Part shown: piece by piece, positions 53,562 through 63,055 of the stretch
Position numbering within the stretch: position 1 is the stretch's first letter
Layout of the letters: every line of letters starts with the position of its first letter
Assembly: GCF_004349265.1 (NCBI RefSeq)
Contig: NZ_SMFL01000005.1
Location: 186,301-250,300 of the forward strand
Direction of reading: 5' to 3'
Source of the DNA: Dyadobacter psychrotolerans
GTDB lineage: Bacteria > Bacteroidota > Bacteroidia > Cytophagales > Spirosomataceae
DNA length: 64,000 bases
The notes under the pieces: model-generated
Seen by the model: only the letters and a program-made list of their open reading frames with translations
Told to the model about the DNA's origin: nothing
Database searches by the model: none
Made by a program: the position numbers and the translations under genes

Positions 53562-54464
53562 TCATATCCCTGTCAGGCCGTTAAAAAACTTCCTTGCCAT
53601 AATTGCATATTCCAGCGGATTGGCTTTTGCCGGGTCCTGCTCTGCTTCAAGAACAATCCAGCCGGCATAATTACTGACTCTGATTACCTCAAACAGTGAA
53701 GGAAAGTCAATACATCCCTCCGTGTCACCGGGAACTGTAAAAACGCCTTGCTTAACGGCCGTCAGAAAGCTAAGTTTCTCTTTGTGCACTCGCTGCAAAA
53801 CATCAGGGCGGACGTCTTTGAGGTGAACATGAGCAGTTCTTCCGATGTATTTTTCCAGTGCAGCAACCGGATCTTCACCTGCAAAGTAAAAATGTCCGCA
53901 GTCGTAGTTAAGAAAAACATTTTCCGGATCAGTCTCATTTAGCAAACGGTCGGTTTCTGCCACAGTCTGGATGCAGGTGCCCATATGATGATGAAAGGCA
54001 AGTTTCATTCCCCGGTCACGTGCAATTTTTCCAAGCTCATTTAATCCGAAAGTGAAGCTGTCCCATTCTTGGTTGGTGTTCAGCATGCCCTTTCCTTCAA
54101 ATACCGGAACATTCATTTGCCCCTGACAGCTGTTTCCGGTTTCACCACCACCGATCACTTTTGCTCCCATTGTTTCCAGGAAATCAAGAAGTTCGGTAAA
54201 TGACTTTTTGTTGTCTGCCAATGATTTTTTTGTCAGTTCATAGCTGTTCCATTGGTTACAAATCTGGAGGCCACGTAATTCTAATGCCTTACGCAGCACA
54301 TTCGTGTCACGGGGAAATTTGTTTCCTACCTCACAACCCGTGAACCCGGCCAGCGCCATTTCGCTCACACATTGTTCAAACGTATTTTCTCCACCCAGTT
54401 CGGGCATGTCGTCGTTGGTCCAGTTGATAGGAGCAACGCCCAGTTTTATGTTTTCGAAGTTCAT
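53562..54464 (-). CDS. iolE: Inosose dehydratase
   Basis: A 300-residue TIM-barrel protein of the AP-endonuclease-2-like family with the IolE-specific start LGVAPINWTNDDMPELGG. Further blocks are GFTGCEVGNKFPRD, KLAFHHHMGTCIQTV, FLNYDCGHFYFAGEDP, AHVHLKDVRPDVL and GWIVLEAEQDPAKANPLEYA, carrying the expected metal ligands. It dehydrates 2-keto-myo-inositol to a diketone-like intermediate used by IolD. It is the last gene of the inositol cluster, separated from iolD by 155 bp holding a foldback sequence. Confidence 0.95.
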   Translation of the reverse strand: MNFENIKLGVAPINWTNDDMPELGGENTFEQCVSEMALAGFTGCEVGNKFPRDTNVLRKALELRGLQICNQWNSYELTKKSLADNKKSFTELLDFLETMGAKVIGGGETGNSCQGQMNVPVFEGKGMLNTNQEWDSFTFGLNELGKIARDRGMKLAFHHHMGTCIQTVAETDRLLNETDPENVFLNYDCGHFYFAGEDPVAALEKYIGRTAHVHLKDVRPDVLQRVHKEKLSFLTAVKQGVFTVPGDTEGCIDFPSLFEVIRVSNYAGWIVLEAEQDPAKANPLEYAIMARKFFNGLTGI

Positions 54465-54481
54465 TTTAATTTATGGATTAC

Positions 54482-54615
54482 GGAGAAAGGGACGAAGGAG
54501 AAGGGATCCTCCGGTCATTCACCCCAATTCCATTTTTATATAATCATTAAAATTGCTTTATTTTTGCAGGGTGAGATAAATCCTTCCTCCCTTTTCTACA
54601 TTCCTCCCTTTCTCC
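54482..54615. repeat. 134-bp foldback element between iolD and iolE
   Basis: GGAGAAAGGGA at 54482-54492 pairs exactly with TCCCTTTCTCC at 54605-54615, and the similarity of the arms continues imperfectly for about 27 bases through AAGGAGAAGGGA / TCCCTTTTCTACATT. A smaller TCACCC/GGGTGA pair lies inside. The shape is that of a small inverted-repeat element or a long RNA hairpin in the operon. Confidence 0.5.
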
Positions 54616-54618
54616 CTT

Positions 54619-56484
54619 TCATAAAAATATCCTTTGCTCTTTTTTATTTTCTTTATAGGTTTCAAAAGCCTTCTGTACGGATGGAGAAGTGGATACCTCT
54701 GCAACCGGCACTTCCCACCAGGCGTGATAACCCTTTACGGTTCGGTACAAATTGGTTTCAATGTAAATGACTGTAGTCCGATCATTGATTTTAGATTGAG
54801 CCAGGGCTTCATCCAGCGACTTTTTATCTGTTGCCTTGATGACAATCGCACCTAAACTTTCTGCATTTTTTGCAAGGTCAACGGGTAGGAATTCGCCTGA
54901 TAATTGGCCGGATTTTTCGTCACGATATTGATAACGTGTCCCGAACCTTTCACTGCCTATACTTTCGGAAAGTCCGCCGATGCTTGCGTATCCGTTGTTA
55001 TTCAACAGCAAAATGGTAAATCTGATACCTTCCTGAATGGCGGTAACGATTTCATGATTGTTCATCAGATAACCGCCGTCTCCGCAGATCACATAAATTT
55101 CTCTCGTTGGATCCGCCATTTTCGCACCTAATCCGGCAGCGATTTCATAACCCATGCAGGAGAAGCCATATTCGAGGTGAAAGTTTTTAGGATCTGTGGC
55201 GCGCCATAACTTATGAAGATCACCAGGCGCGCTGCCGGATGCATTGATCATCACATCACGATCATCCATAAAACTGTTCAATGCACCAATGACAACAGCC
55301 TGATCTATTGGAGCGACAGTGCTGTTTCCTTCTTCATATATTTTAGTTACCTCATCATCCCAGGCTTTGTTAATATCCCGAATTTTCTGACGGTAAGTGC
55401 TCTCAACTTCAAAGTCTTCCAGCAGTTCAGTCAATTCTGCGAGGACCACCTTTGCATCTCCAACGACTGGCAATGCAGCATGCTTGAACGCATCAAACTC
55501 ACTGATGTTGATATTAATAAATTTGACATCAGGATTTTTGAAAATGGATTTAGATGCAGTTGTGAAATCGCTGTAACGTGTACCTATTCCGATAACAATA
55601 TCCGCTTCGTTGGCAATTTCAATCGCGTATTTTGTTCCCGTTGCGCCAAGACCACCGATGCTGTACGGCTGATCAAAACGAACGGCACCTTTTCCGGCAA
55701 ATGTCTCACCAACAGGAATTCCTGTTTTAGCAGCAAACTGATGAAGGACTTCACAGGCATCGCTGTAAATTGTTCCGCCTCCTGCTACAATAACCGGATT
55801 TTTAGATTTTTTAATCCATGCTGCTGCTTCTTTCACAATGTCAGCATCGGGTCTTGGCCGGCCAATCTTCCAGACACGTTTTTTAAACAAATCTTCCGGA
55901 TAATCGTAGGCGTGTGTTTGTACGTCCTGAGGCATGGATAATGTCACCGCACCCATTTCAGCCTGAGAAGTAAGTACACGCATCACCTCCGGCAGAGAAT
56001 AAATGAGTTGTTCAGGACGGTTAATTCTATCCCAATATTTGGATACCGGTTTGAAACAATCGTTCACAGAAATGTCCTGAGTACCTGTACTTTCCAGCTG
56101 CTGTAAAACCGGATTTGGTTCACGTGAAGCAAAAATATCACCGGGAAGCAGCAATACCGGTAAGCGGTTGATTGTGGCAAGAGCAGCTCCGGTAATCATG
56201 TTAGTAGCTCCGGGTCCGATGGAAGTTGTACAGACAAACGCGCCGAGACGGTTTTTTACTTTAGCATAAGCAACAGCAGCATGTACCATCGACTGCTCGT
56301 TACGGCTCTGGTAATATCTGAAATCCGGATTTTCGTGTAACGCTTGTCCTAAGCCAGCAACATTTCCATGTCCGAAAATTCCGAAACAACCGCCGAAATA
56401 GGGCTGTTCGATTCCGTCTCTTTCAATATACTGATTTTTTAAAAATGTTATGGTAGCCTGGGCTACGGTTAATCTTCTGGTCAT
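54619..56484 (-). CDS. iolD: 3D-(3,5/4)-trihydroxycyclohexane-1,2-dione hydrolase
   Basis: A 621-residue thiamine-diphosphate enzyme. The ATG at 56484 is preferred to an upstream ATG at 56553 because MTRRLTVAQATITFLKNQY is the family start, and the longer form would run into iolJ. Key blocks: FGIFGHGNVAGLGQAL with the conserved Glu region, TSIGPGATNMITGAAL, LLPGDIFASREPNPVLQQ, and the cofactor motif in YVICGDGGYLMNNHEIVTAI ... LLLNNNGYASIG. It opens the ring of the IolE product to give 5-deoxyglucuronate. The gene lies directly downstream of iolJ. Confidence 0.96.
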   Translation of the reverse strand: MTRRLTVAQATITFLKNQYIERDGIEQPYFGGCFGIFGHGNVAGLGQALHENPDFRYYQSRNEQSMVHAAVAYAKVKNRLGAFVCTTSIGPGATNMITGAALATINRLPVLLLPGDIFASREPNPVLQQLESTGTQDISVNDCFKPVSKYWDRINRPEQLIYSLPEVMRVLTSQAEMGAVTLSMPQDVQTHAYDYPEDLFKKRVWKIGRPRPDADIVKEAAAWIKKSKNPVIVAGGGTIYSDACEVLHQFAAKTGIPVGETFAGKGAVRFDQPYSIGGLGATGTKYAIEIANEADIVIGIGTRYSDFTTASKSIFKNPDVKFININISEFDAFKHAALPVVGDAKVVLAELTELLEDFEVESTYRQKIRDINKAWDDEVTKIYEEGNSTVAPIDQAVVIGALNSFMDDRDVMINASGSAPGDLHKLWRATDPKNFHLEYGFSCMGYEIAAGLGAKMADPTREIYVICGDGGYLMNNHEIVTAIQEGIRFTILLLNNNGYASIGGLSESIGSERFGTRYQYRDEKSGQLSGEFLPVDLAKNAESLGAIVIKATDKKSLDEALAQSKINDRTTVIYIETNLYRTVKGYHAWWEVPVAEVSTSPSVQKAFETYKENKKEQRIFL

Positions 56485-56506
56485 AACTGATGTTAAATGC
56501 TGTTTT

Positions 56507-57448
56507 TCAATTTTGAAATTCCGAAGCCATGCCCGCGCATCCGAAGAGATCAAACTTTTTTAATATGAACTTCTTATATTCATCCATGAAAGTTTTACCA
56601 GGCGTTGTCGGCGCAAATTCCTGTGGTTTGTCACGGAAAAATTCACGGTTTACCATCGTCCAGAGCAGCCGCATATCGGTTGCAATGTTAATCTTGCAAA
56701 TACCCAGCGGAATTGCTTTTCTGATTTCGTCTTCCTGGACGCCTTTTGCATCCGTTTTAATTTTGCCTCCCGCAGCGTTAATCCGTTCAACAACTTCGGG
56801 ACTCACATTGGAGCCGCCGTGCAGCACAAGCGGAAACCCGGGAAGCCTTGCCTGAATTTCTTCCAGAATGTGCAGCTGCAAACCCTGTCCGCCGGAAAAT
56901 TTATAAGCACCGTGACTGGTTCCAACAGCAATAGCCAGACTGTCGCAATCGGTCGCCTTTACAAAATCCTCCACTTCCTGAGGGTTTGTGTAAAACGAAT
57001 GAGCTGGATCAACGGTCAAATCATCTTCCACACCGGCCAAAACACCAAGTTCTGCTTCGACGCTGATATTCTTTTCATGCGCTTTTTCCACAACTAGTTT
57101 CGTCCTTTCAACGTTTTTGTCAAAAGCATCATGCGAAGCGTCGATCATCACCGAAGTGTATCCGCCCTTTTCGATGGCGTCTAAAATGTGCTCTTCATAC
57201 CCGTGATCCATGTGAATGGCATATACCGTATCAGGATAAATTCTGGCTGCCGAAGCTATCATAGAAAGCAGCATATCTGCATTTGCATAATCTCTTGCAA
57301 AAGGTGTTGTCTGCACGATAAATGGTGCATTAGCCTGCTGCGCCGCTGCGAAAAGCCCATGAATTTCTTCCATAAAAAACACATTCACAGCCGGAATGGC
57401 ATACCGGGCGTAACATTTTTGGAAGAGTTCTTTTGTTGTTATTAGCAT
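56507..57448 (-). CDS. iolJ: Class II aldolase, probable 6-phospho-5-dehydro-2-deoxy-gluconate aldolase
   Basis: A 313-residue class II fructose-bisphosphate aldolase-type TIM barrel. Metal and substrate blocks are YAIHMDHGYEEHILDAIEKGG, SVEAELGVLAGVEDD, AIAVGTSHGAYKF, PLVLHGGSNVS and GICKINIATDMRL. By family alone it could be FbaA, GatY or IolJ; its place between iolD and the symporter gene in a complete inositol cluster supports IolJ, which splits phosphorylated keto-deoxygluconate into dihydroxyacetone phosphate and malonate semialdehyde. It starts 81 bp after the symporter stop and ends 22 bp before the iolD start. Confidence 0.88.
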   Translation of the reverse strand: MLITTKELFQKCYARYAIPAVNVFFMEEIHGLFAAAQQANAPFIVQTTPFARDYANADMLLSMIASAARIYPDTVYAIHMDHGYEEHILDAIEKGGYTSVMIDASHDAFDKNVERTKLVVEKAHEKNISVEAELGVLAGVEDDLTVDPAHSFYTNPQEVEDFVKATDCDSLAIAVGTSHGAYKFSGGQGLQLHILEEIQARLPGFPLVLHGGSNVSPEVVERINAAGGKIKTDAKGVQEDEIRKAIPLGICKINIATDMRLLWTMVNREFFRDKPQEFAPTTPGKTFMDEYKKFILKKFDLFGCAGMASEFQN

Positions 57449-57485
57449 TTAGCTATCAGCTTTTAGCAATTAATCGTTTCAAATT

Positions 57486-57528
57486 CTCAGCGCACTCTGC
57501 GCAAAACTCATTTACTCTGCGTGAAATT
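57486..57528. repeat. Second copy of the CTCTGCG-type intergenic repeat
   Basis: The words CAGCGCACTCTGCGC and ACTCTGCGTGAAA are packed in the symporter-iolJ gap. They share the CTCTGCG/CGCAGAG core with the inverted repeat at 23107-23154 and look like members of one dispersed family. Confidence 0.4.
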
Positions 57529-57529
57529 C

Positions 57530-59143
57530 CTACCAGAAAACAGTATACAAGGCTGCCAGTACACCACAGATAAAAATAGACCCCACTACAAAACTTCGCC
57601 CCGGACTAAACATGCCTCCATCAATTTCCAGACCTTTTGGATTGTTTTTACTTCTGGAATCAGCCAATGTCATGACGATAATGACGGCGCATAAAATCAA
57701 AAATATAATTCCCATGCGATCCAGAAAAGGGACTTCTGGCCAAAGAAACTTTCCGGCAGTTGAAAGCGGAATCGTAAGGAGGGCAGCAGTTAAAGCAGCG
57801 GCAGACGTAGTTCTTTTCCAAAACATTCCAAAGATGAAAATCGCAAACACGCCCGGTGTGATAAAACTGCTGTATTCCTGAATAAACTGGTAAGCCTGTT
57901 CCAAAACGCGCAGCTGTGGAGCGATGATAATTCCAATGGCCATCGCAACCCAAATGCTTATTCTGCCGATTTTTACCAGCTGAACTTCACTTGCTTTCGG
58001 GTTAATGTATTGTTTGTAAATATCAAGTGTGAAAATAGTTGAGATACTGTTTGCCTTGCCTGCAAGCGAAGCTACGATTGCAGCGGTTAAAGCGGCAAAG
58101 GCCATTCCTTTTAATCCTGACGGAAGCAAATTCAGTAAAACAGGATATGCATGATCCGGTTTTACCAATCCCGAAGGATCTAACATTTCCTGCTGAAACA
58201 TCCCGTTTTGGTATAAAACAAAGGCAGCAATTCCGGGAATCACAACGATGATCGGTATCAGCAACTTTAAAACAGCTGCAAACAAAATCCCTTTTCTTGC
58301 TGTGGAAAGATCAGCTCCAAGACTGCGCTGTATGATATACTGGTTGCATCCAAAATAAGCAAGGTTGTTAATCCACATTGCCCCGATAATCACAGACAAA
58401 CCCGGAAGGTCTTTATAAAAAGGGTTTTCTTTTGGTAAAATCATGTGAAAATGGCTGTCTCCCTGTTCTTTAAGTAAAGCAAGCGCATTAAATATGCCCG
58501 GTCTGTTGAAATGCTGAGAAACCAGATCGAGTGCAAGATAGGTTGTCGCCAGGCCGCCAAGGACAAGCACAATCACCTGAACAACATCGGTGTAGCCGAT
58601 CACTTTCATTCCACCTATGGTAATGATCACCGCAAAAATTCCCAGCCCGACAATGCCGTAAGTGAAATCAAGGCCGGCAGTTACTTCCAAGGCCAGAGCA
58701 CCCAGATACAGGATCGACGTCAGGTTTACAAATACATAAAGCAACAGCCAGAAAACGGCCATAATCGTTGCCACAGTAGGGTTATACCTTTGCCGTAAGA
58801 ACTGCGGCATGGTATAAATTTTATTTTTCAGATAAACCGGCAAGATGAATACCGCTACCACGATAAGAGAAGCTGCTGCCATCCATTCGTAAGAAGAAAT
58901 AGCCAGACCGATTGCAAACCCGGAACCGGACATTCCGATAAAATGCTCAGCTGAGATATTGGATGCAATTATGGAAGCTCCGATTGCCCAAAAAGTAAGC
59001 GAGCCTTCGGCCAGGAAGTAATCCGTGGAGCTTACTTCCTTTGATTTTTTCTTTTTGTAAATCCAGTAGCCATAAGCTGAAACACCGATCAGATAGATAA
59101 AAAAGACAACGTAATCCAGTGTTTGTAAACCTGTGTTCGACAT
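57530..59143 (-). CDS. Sodium:solute symporter (SSS family), probable inositol transporter
   Basis: A 537-residue membrane protein with about 14 hydrophobic segments and the SSS layout. Family blocks are DYFLAEGSLTFWAIGASIIASNISAEHFIGMSGSG near residue 42-75 (given in parts: DYFLAEGSLTFW, SNISAEHFIG), YNPTVATIMAVFWLL and AFAALTAAIVASLAGKANSIST, with the sodium-site Ala/Ser-rich helix. Its location inside the inositol gene cluster, between iolG and iolJ, indicates sodium-coupled uptake of myo-inositol or a related cyclitol; this is inference. A 34-bp palindrome lies 38 bp upstream of its start and suggests an internal promoter. Confidence 0.92.
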   Translation of the reverse strand: MSNTGLQTLDYVVFFIYLIGVSAYGYWIYKKKKSKEVSSTDYFLAEGSLTFWAIGASIIASNISAEHFIGMSGSGFAIGLAISSYEWMAAASLIVVAVFILPVYLKNKIYTMPQFLRQRYNPTVATIMAVFWLLLYVFVNLTSILYLGALALEVTAGLDFTYGIVGLGIFAVIITIGGMKVIGYTDVVQVIVLVLGGLATTYLALDLVSQHFNRPGIFNALALLKEQGDSHFHMILPKENPFYKDLPGLSVIIGAMWINNLAYFGCNQYIIQRSLGADLSTARKGILFAAVLKLLIPIIVVIPGIAAFVLYQNGMFQQEMLDPSGLVKPDHAYPVLLNLLPSGLKGMAFAALTAAIVASLAGKANSISTIFTLDIYKQYINPKASEVQLVKIGRISIWVAMAIGIIIAPQLRVLEQAYQFIQEYSSFITPGVFAIFIFGMFWKRTTSAAALTAALLTIPLSTAGKFLWPEVPFLDRMGIIFLILCAVIIVMTLADSRSKNNPKGLEIDGGMFSPGRSFVVGSIFICGVLAALYTVFW

Positions 59144-59180
59144 TTAGGATATTGTATAATAAAAGTGAATATTAATTGTA

Positions 59181-59214
59181 CTTTTCAAATTGCAAACGTT
59201 TGAAATTCGAAAAG
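59181..59214. promoter_or_regulatory. 34-bp palindrome with LacI-type core in the iolG-symporter gap
   Basis: The centre is CAAACGTTTG (59193-59202), a perfect palindrome of the kind bound by LacI-family repressors. The outer parts CTTTTC (59181-59186) and GAAAAG (59209-59214) also pair, and only three positions in each half mismatch. It lies 38 bp before the symporter start, so it probably regulates an internal promoter for symporter-iolJ-iolD-iolE. Confidence 0.55.
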
Positions 59215-59254
59215 TATGCAATGTAATACATTAGATTTGAAGGAAAGCGAGCCG

Positions 59255-60283
59255 TTAAACGTGGCTCAATTCCAGTATCTCATTTATTTGTACAATACGA
59301 CCTTCCGTCAGCGATTTCATAGCTGCAATTCCGATTGCCGTTGCCATCAAACCGTCGTGTGCGTTTACAGGAGAAGGTGTGTCGTTTAACACACAGTCGA
59401 TGAATGATTTCAGACAAGTCCGGTAGGCAGTTTCGTATCTTTCAAGGAAAAAGTGCAGCGGCAAGGAAATGTGTCCTCCATCGCTGTCAAAACGTACCAA
59501 TGTGTCTGAGGTATTGTTTTCTGCCTTGGCCATTCCTTTTGAACCGAAAATTTCCAGGCGCTGATCATATCCGTAAACAGCTTTTCTGCTATTGTCAATC
59601 ACACCGATGGCACCGTTTTCAAAAGTGAGAACGATTACTGCTGTATCGATATCGCCAAACTCCTTAATTTCAGGATGAATAAGCGCATCGCCTTTTACAA
59701 AAACTTCTTTTACCTCACTGCCAACAATATAGCGGGCCATGTCAAAATCATGAATGGACATATCAAGAAATATTCCGCCGGATATTTTAAGGTATTCTAC
59801 CGGCGGCGGTGCGGGGTCACGGCTGGTAATTCTGAGGATATGTGGATCACCGATTTTATTTGCTTCTACAAGGCTTCGGACATTACTGAAATTGGCATCG
59901 AAACGACGGTTAAAGCCCAACATAAGTTTTACTCCGTTGTCTTCTACCGCTTTTTCAGCCGCCTGAATTGCTTCAATTGTTACGTCCAGCGGTTTTTCAC
60001 AGAACACGTGCTTTTTCTGTATGGCCGCGGCCACTGTATAAGGCACATGAAAAGGAGTAGGGGAGCAGATTATAATCGCCTCAACATCCGGATGATTTAT
60101 AACTTCATAGGCATCTGTCGTCACTGTTTTGACACCAAGGTTGTATGCAAAAGCATGCGACTCTTCCATTACATCCGATGCAATGATCACTTCCGCATCC
60201 GGCATGTGGTGCATCAGGTTACTGAGGTGAATCTGGCCAATCCGGCCCAGACCAATCACACCTGTTTTTAATTTCTTTGACAT
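59255..60283 (-). CDS. iolG: Inositol 2-dehydrogenase (Gfo/Idh/MocA family)
   Basis: A 342-residue cytoplasmic dehydrogenase without signal peptide. The Rossmann start KTGVIGLGRIGQIHLSNLM, the block KKHVFCEKPLDVT near residue 93 and the substrate-side motif GGIFLDMSIHDFDMARYI with Asp and His near residue 175 are those of inositol dehydrogenases. It oxidises myo-inositol at C2 with NAD to 2-keto-myo-inositol, the first step of the pathway. The gene is between iolA and the symporter gene. This one is intracellular, unlike the exported family member at 21732. Confidence 0.95.
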   Translation of the reverse strand: MSKKLKTGVIGLGRIGQIHLSNLMHHMPDAEVIIASDVMEESHAFAYNLGVKTVTTDAYEVINHPDVEAIIICSPTPFHVPYTVAAAIQKKHVFCEKPLDVTIEAIQAAEKAVEDNGVKLMLGFNRRFDANFSNVRSLVEANKIGDPHILRITSRDPAPPPVEYLKISGGIFLDMSIHDFDMARYIVGSEVKEVFVKGDALIHPEIKEFGDIDTAVIVLTFENGAIGVIDNSRKAVYGYDQRLEIFGSKGMAKAENNTSDTLVRFDSDGGHISLPLHFFLERYETAYRTCLKSFIDCVLNDTPSPVNAHDGLMATAIGIAAMKSLTEGRIVQINEILELSHV

Positions 60284-60349
60284 AGGTTCAGGTTTGTTAA
60301 AATATATAATGGGGATGGGAATTAGGGAGAAACCTACGCCCCTTTCGCG

Positions 60350-61816
60350 TCAGAACTTTCTGTTCCACTCTTTCAGCCACCGTTCGATGACTACTTTTGT
60401 TTGGGTGAAAAATTCTACGGCATGTTTTCCCTGGCCGTGCAAATCTCCGTAAAAGCTGTCCTTCCAACCTGAAAACGGAAATTGTGCAACAGGCGCGGCA
60501 ACACCGATGTTGATTCCGATATTTCCCGCTTCGGCTTCATGGCGGAACTTGCGTGCGTTCAAACCGCTGCTGGTAAATACGCAGGCCATATTTCCATATC
60601 TGCCGGAATTAATAAAACGGATCGCTTCGTCTATCGTATCAATATGAACAAGGCTTAAAACGGGGCCGAAAATTTCAGTTGCCGCCAGTTCTCCGTCCAG
60701 AGGAATATCTTCAATAATGGTGGGTGCAATAAAGTTTCCCTGTTCAAAACCAGGAACCTGAACATTACGGCCGTCAACAATCACGCGTCCGCCTTCCTGA
60801 ATCCCTTTATCGATTAAGTGATTAACTCTGTTTTTACTTTCTGCGGTAATAACCGGTCCCATTTGTACCTCACTATCCAATCCAAATCCGGTTTTACGTG
60901 TTTTAACAGATTCAACCAGACTTTCAGTAATATCCTGATGATCACCGACTGTGATAATGGTAGACGCGGCCAGACAACGCTGTCCCGCGCAGCCATATAC
61001 GCTGTCAATAACAATCTGGGTAGTCATGTCAATATCTGCATCCGGCAATACGATGACCGGATTTTTCGCTCCGCCCTGCGCCTGAACACGTTTTCCGTTT
61101 GCTGCACCCTTGGAATACACATATTTTGCCACATTGGAAGAACCCACAAAACTGATTCCCTTGATAACCGGATGTTCAAGAATCGCGTCAACAACTTCAC
61201 GGCCACCTTGTACCAGACTTAAAACTCCCTTTGGAAAATCGAGCTGATGCATCAAACCGACGATTTTTGTCATAGTCAGCGGTACTTTTTCAGAAGGTTT
61301 GATAATATAGCTGTTTCCGCAGGCCAAAGCATACGGTAAAAACCAGAACGTGATCATTCCCGGAAAGTTGAACGGTGCAATACATGCGCAAACTCCCAGC
61401 GGCTGACGAATCATATACTCATCAATACCTTTTGCTATGTCTTCGGAAAATTCGCCCTGCATCATGGCGGGCATTCCGCAGGCATTTTCTACGTTTTCAA
61501 TTGCGCGGATCATTTCGGCTTTCGCTTCCAGAAAAGTCTTGCCGGATTCCAATGTGATTGTTTTAGCAATATCATCGAGGTTGTCTTCCAGCAATGTTTT
61601 TAGTTTAAAAAGATATTGAACCCGTTTCGAAACCGGGGTTCTTCTCCATTCCTGAAATCCTTCATCTGCGGCAGCGGACGCATCAGCCACATCCTGCCCG
61701 TTACCAAAGGGAACCTGAGCCAATACTTCCTGCGTAGCCGGGTTAACCACGTTCATAAACTGGTCTGAATGACTATCCACCCACTGCCCGTTGATGTAAT
61801 TCTTTAATTTTTCCAT
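60350..61816 (-). CDS. iolA: Methylmalonate/malonate-semialdehyde dehydrogenase (CoA-acylating)
   Basis: A 488-residue aldehyde dehydrogenase. The nucleophile is Cys281 in [12 protein letters not shown], and [23 protein letters not shown] and [35 protein letters not shown] blocks (given in parts: [26 protein letters not shown]) match the MmsA/IolA group. The typical [18 protein letters not shown] end is present. It converts malonate semialdehyde to acetyl-CoA and CO2, the last step of inositol breakdown. It may also act on methylmalonate semialdehyde from valine. A hairpin lies in the gap to iolC. Confidence 0.95.
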   Translation of the reverse strand: MEKLKNYINGQWVDSHSDQFMNVVNPATQEVLAQVPFGNGQDVADASAAADEGFQEWRRTPVSKRVQYLFKLKTLLEDNLDDIAKTITLESGKTFLEAKAEMIRAIENVENACGMPAMMQGEFSEDIAKGIDEYMIRQPLGVCACIAPFNFPGMITFWFLPYALACGNSYIIKPSEKVPLTMTKIVGLMHQLDFPKGVLSLVQGGREVVDAILEHPVIKGISFVGSSNVAKYVYSKGAANGKRVQAQGGAKNPVIVLPDADIDMTTQIVIDSVYGCAGQRCLAASTIITVGDHQDITESLVESVKTRKTGFGLDSEVQMGPVITAESKNRVNHLIDKGIQEGGRVIVDGRNVQVPGFEQGNFIAPTIIEDIPLDGELAATEIFGPVLSLVHIDTIDEAIRFINSGRYGNMACVFTSSGLNARKFRHEAEAGNIGINIGVAAPVAQFPFSGWKDSFYGDLHGQGKHAVEFFTQTKVVIERWLKEWNRKF

Positions 61817-61864
61817 TATAATATTTTGTTTTAAATATTAAACCTGAGAGTCCGTAGGTGAGAG

Positions 61865-61889
61865 TTTCCAAGTTTTAGAAACTTGGAAA
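61865..61889. repeat. Perfect 11-bp hairpin in the iolC-iolA gap
   Basis: TTTCCAAGTTT (61865-61875) and AAACTTGGAAA (61879-61889) with a TAG loop, followed on the plus strand by TCTTTTT. On the minus-strand operon transcript it lacks a T run, so it is more likely an mRNA-processing hairpin or a dispersed repeat than a terminator. Confidence 0.6.
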
Positions 61890-61900
61890 GTCTTTTTAAC

Positions 61901-62911
61901 CTAAAATCCGCCGCGGCTTTCCACAAATGCCATCACTTCTGAATTAGTCGGCATGAAGTTCGCGCATCCTTCCCTAGTTACGATAATTGCTCCGCATGCA
62001 TTACCCATTCTTACACTCTTATAAAGATCCCAATCATTCAATAAACCGTAAGAAAATCCTGCACAAAAGGCATCTCCTGCTCCCAAAACATTTAAAACAT
62101 CAACCGGAAAGCCAGGAACTTTCACTTCCACTTTTCCGGGCTGAAAAATTGAAGCACCATCTTTGCCCCGTTTTACAACCAGCGTCTCTACCCCTGACTT
62201 CATAATTTCATTAATTGCATTGTCTATATTTCCCCTGATTTCAGGCGCTGAGATCTGCTGATGTTTAATTAAAAGCTGCTCTTTATCAGTCAGGTATGTG
62301 GCGAGAATCTCTTCTTCGGTGCCTACTACAATACTGAAACTGCTCAGAGCCGCACGAAGGGTCACACCAAATGAACGCGGGTCATCCCATTGGTCGGCCC
62401 GGAAGTCGATATCCAAAAGTGCTGTGACATTGTTTTTTTTAGCAAGTTCCAAAGCATAAAACATGGCGGTACGGCTCGGGTCTTTACTAAACGCCGTTCC
62501 GGAAAAAGCGGCAGCTTTAAAATCAGCAAAAGGAATGGCTGTAACATGATCCAGATTCAGGTTAATATCCGCACAATTTTCACGATAATAAACCAGTGGA
62601 AATTTGTCCGGTGGTTCAATGCCCAGAACAACCGCTGAGCTTCTGGTTCCTTCAATCGTCGGTACCCATTCTGTTAAAATCCCTTCCTGATCCAGGAAAT
62701 GTTTGATAAAATTTCCGACCTGATCGTTTCCGATTCCGGTCAGAATTGCCGTTGTCAGTCCTAGCCGCTGAGCGCCCGTTGCAATGTTTAGCGGACAGCC
62801 ACCGACAAAGGCATTAAAAGATGAAATTTTCTCGAAGGGGCTTCCAACATTCGCTGAATATAGATCGATAGACGAGCGGCCCAGGGTCAGCAGATCATAT
62901 TTTTTGCTCAT
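61901..62911 (-). CDS. iolC: 5-dehydro-2-deoxygluconokinase
   Basis: A 336-residue PfkB-family sugar kinase. The N-terminal LTLGRSSIDLYSANVGSPF and FNAFVGGCPLNIATGAQRLGL blocks are typical of IolC. The C-terminal anion hole and base lie in VDVLNVLGAGDAFCAGFSYGLL, with the catalytic Asp in GAGDAF. It phosphorylates 5-dehydro-2-deoxy-gluconate with ATP. The gene follows iolB by 144 bp. Confidence 0.95.
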   Translation of the reverse strand: MSKKYDLLTLGRSSIDLYSANVGSPFEKISSFNAFVGGCPLNIATGAQRLGLTTAILTGIGNDQVGNFIKHFLDQEGILTEWVPTIEGTRSSAVVLGIEPPDKFPLVYYRENCADINLNLDHVTAIPFADFKAAAFSGTAFSKDPSRTAMFYALELAKKNNVTALLDIDFRADQWDDPRSFGVTLRAALSSFSIVVGTEEEILATYLTDKEQLLIKHQQISAPEIRGNIDNAINEIMKSGVETLVVKRGKDGASIFQPGKVEVKVPGFPVDVLNVLGAGDAFCAGFSYGLLNDWDLYKSVRMGNACGAIIVTREGCANFMPTNSEVMAFVESRGGF

Positions 62912-63055
62912 ATTTTATTGGTGCCAAAAACGGTCAGAACGCTGTTTAGCGGGCTGAACGTTAATTTTTTTTTGATTTTAAGTTTTTTAAGTGCTGGATT
63001 TTTGGTGAATGCTTAGGATTCAGCCCGTATAAAAATACGTTCAGACTCCATGGGA

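Noticed and set aside
55213..55941. 242-residue open frame on the plus strand
   Set aside because: It lies wholly antisense to iolD, whose thiamine-diphosphate enzyme motifs are clear. The opposite frame is open by codon-bias shadow.
56485..56553. Extended N-terminus for iolD
   Set aside because: It would overlap iolJ and add residues before the family-typical start.
59675..60271. 198-residue open frame on the plus strand
   Set aside because: It is antisense to iolG, rich in Cys, His and Phe, and has no recognisable domain.
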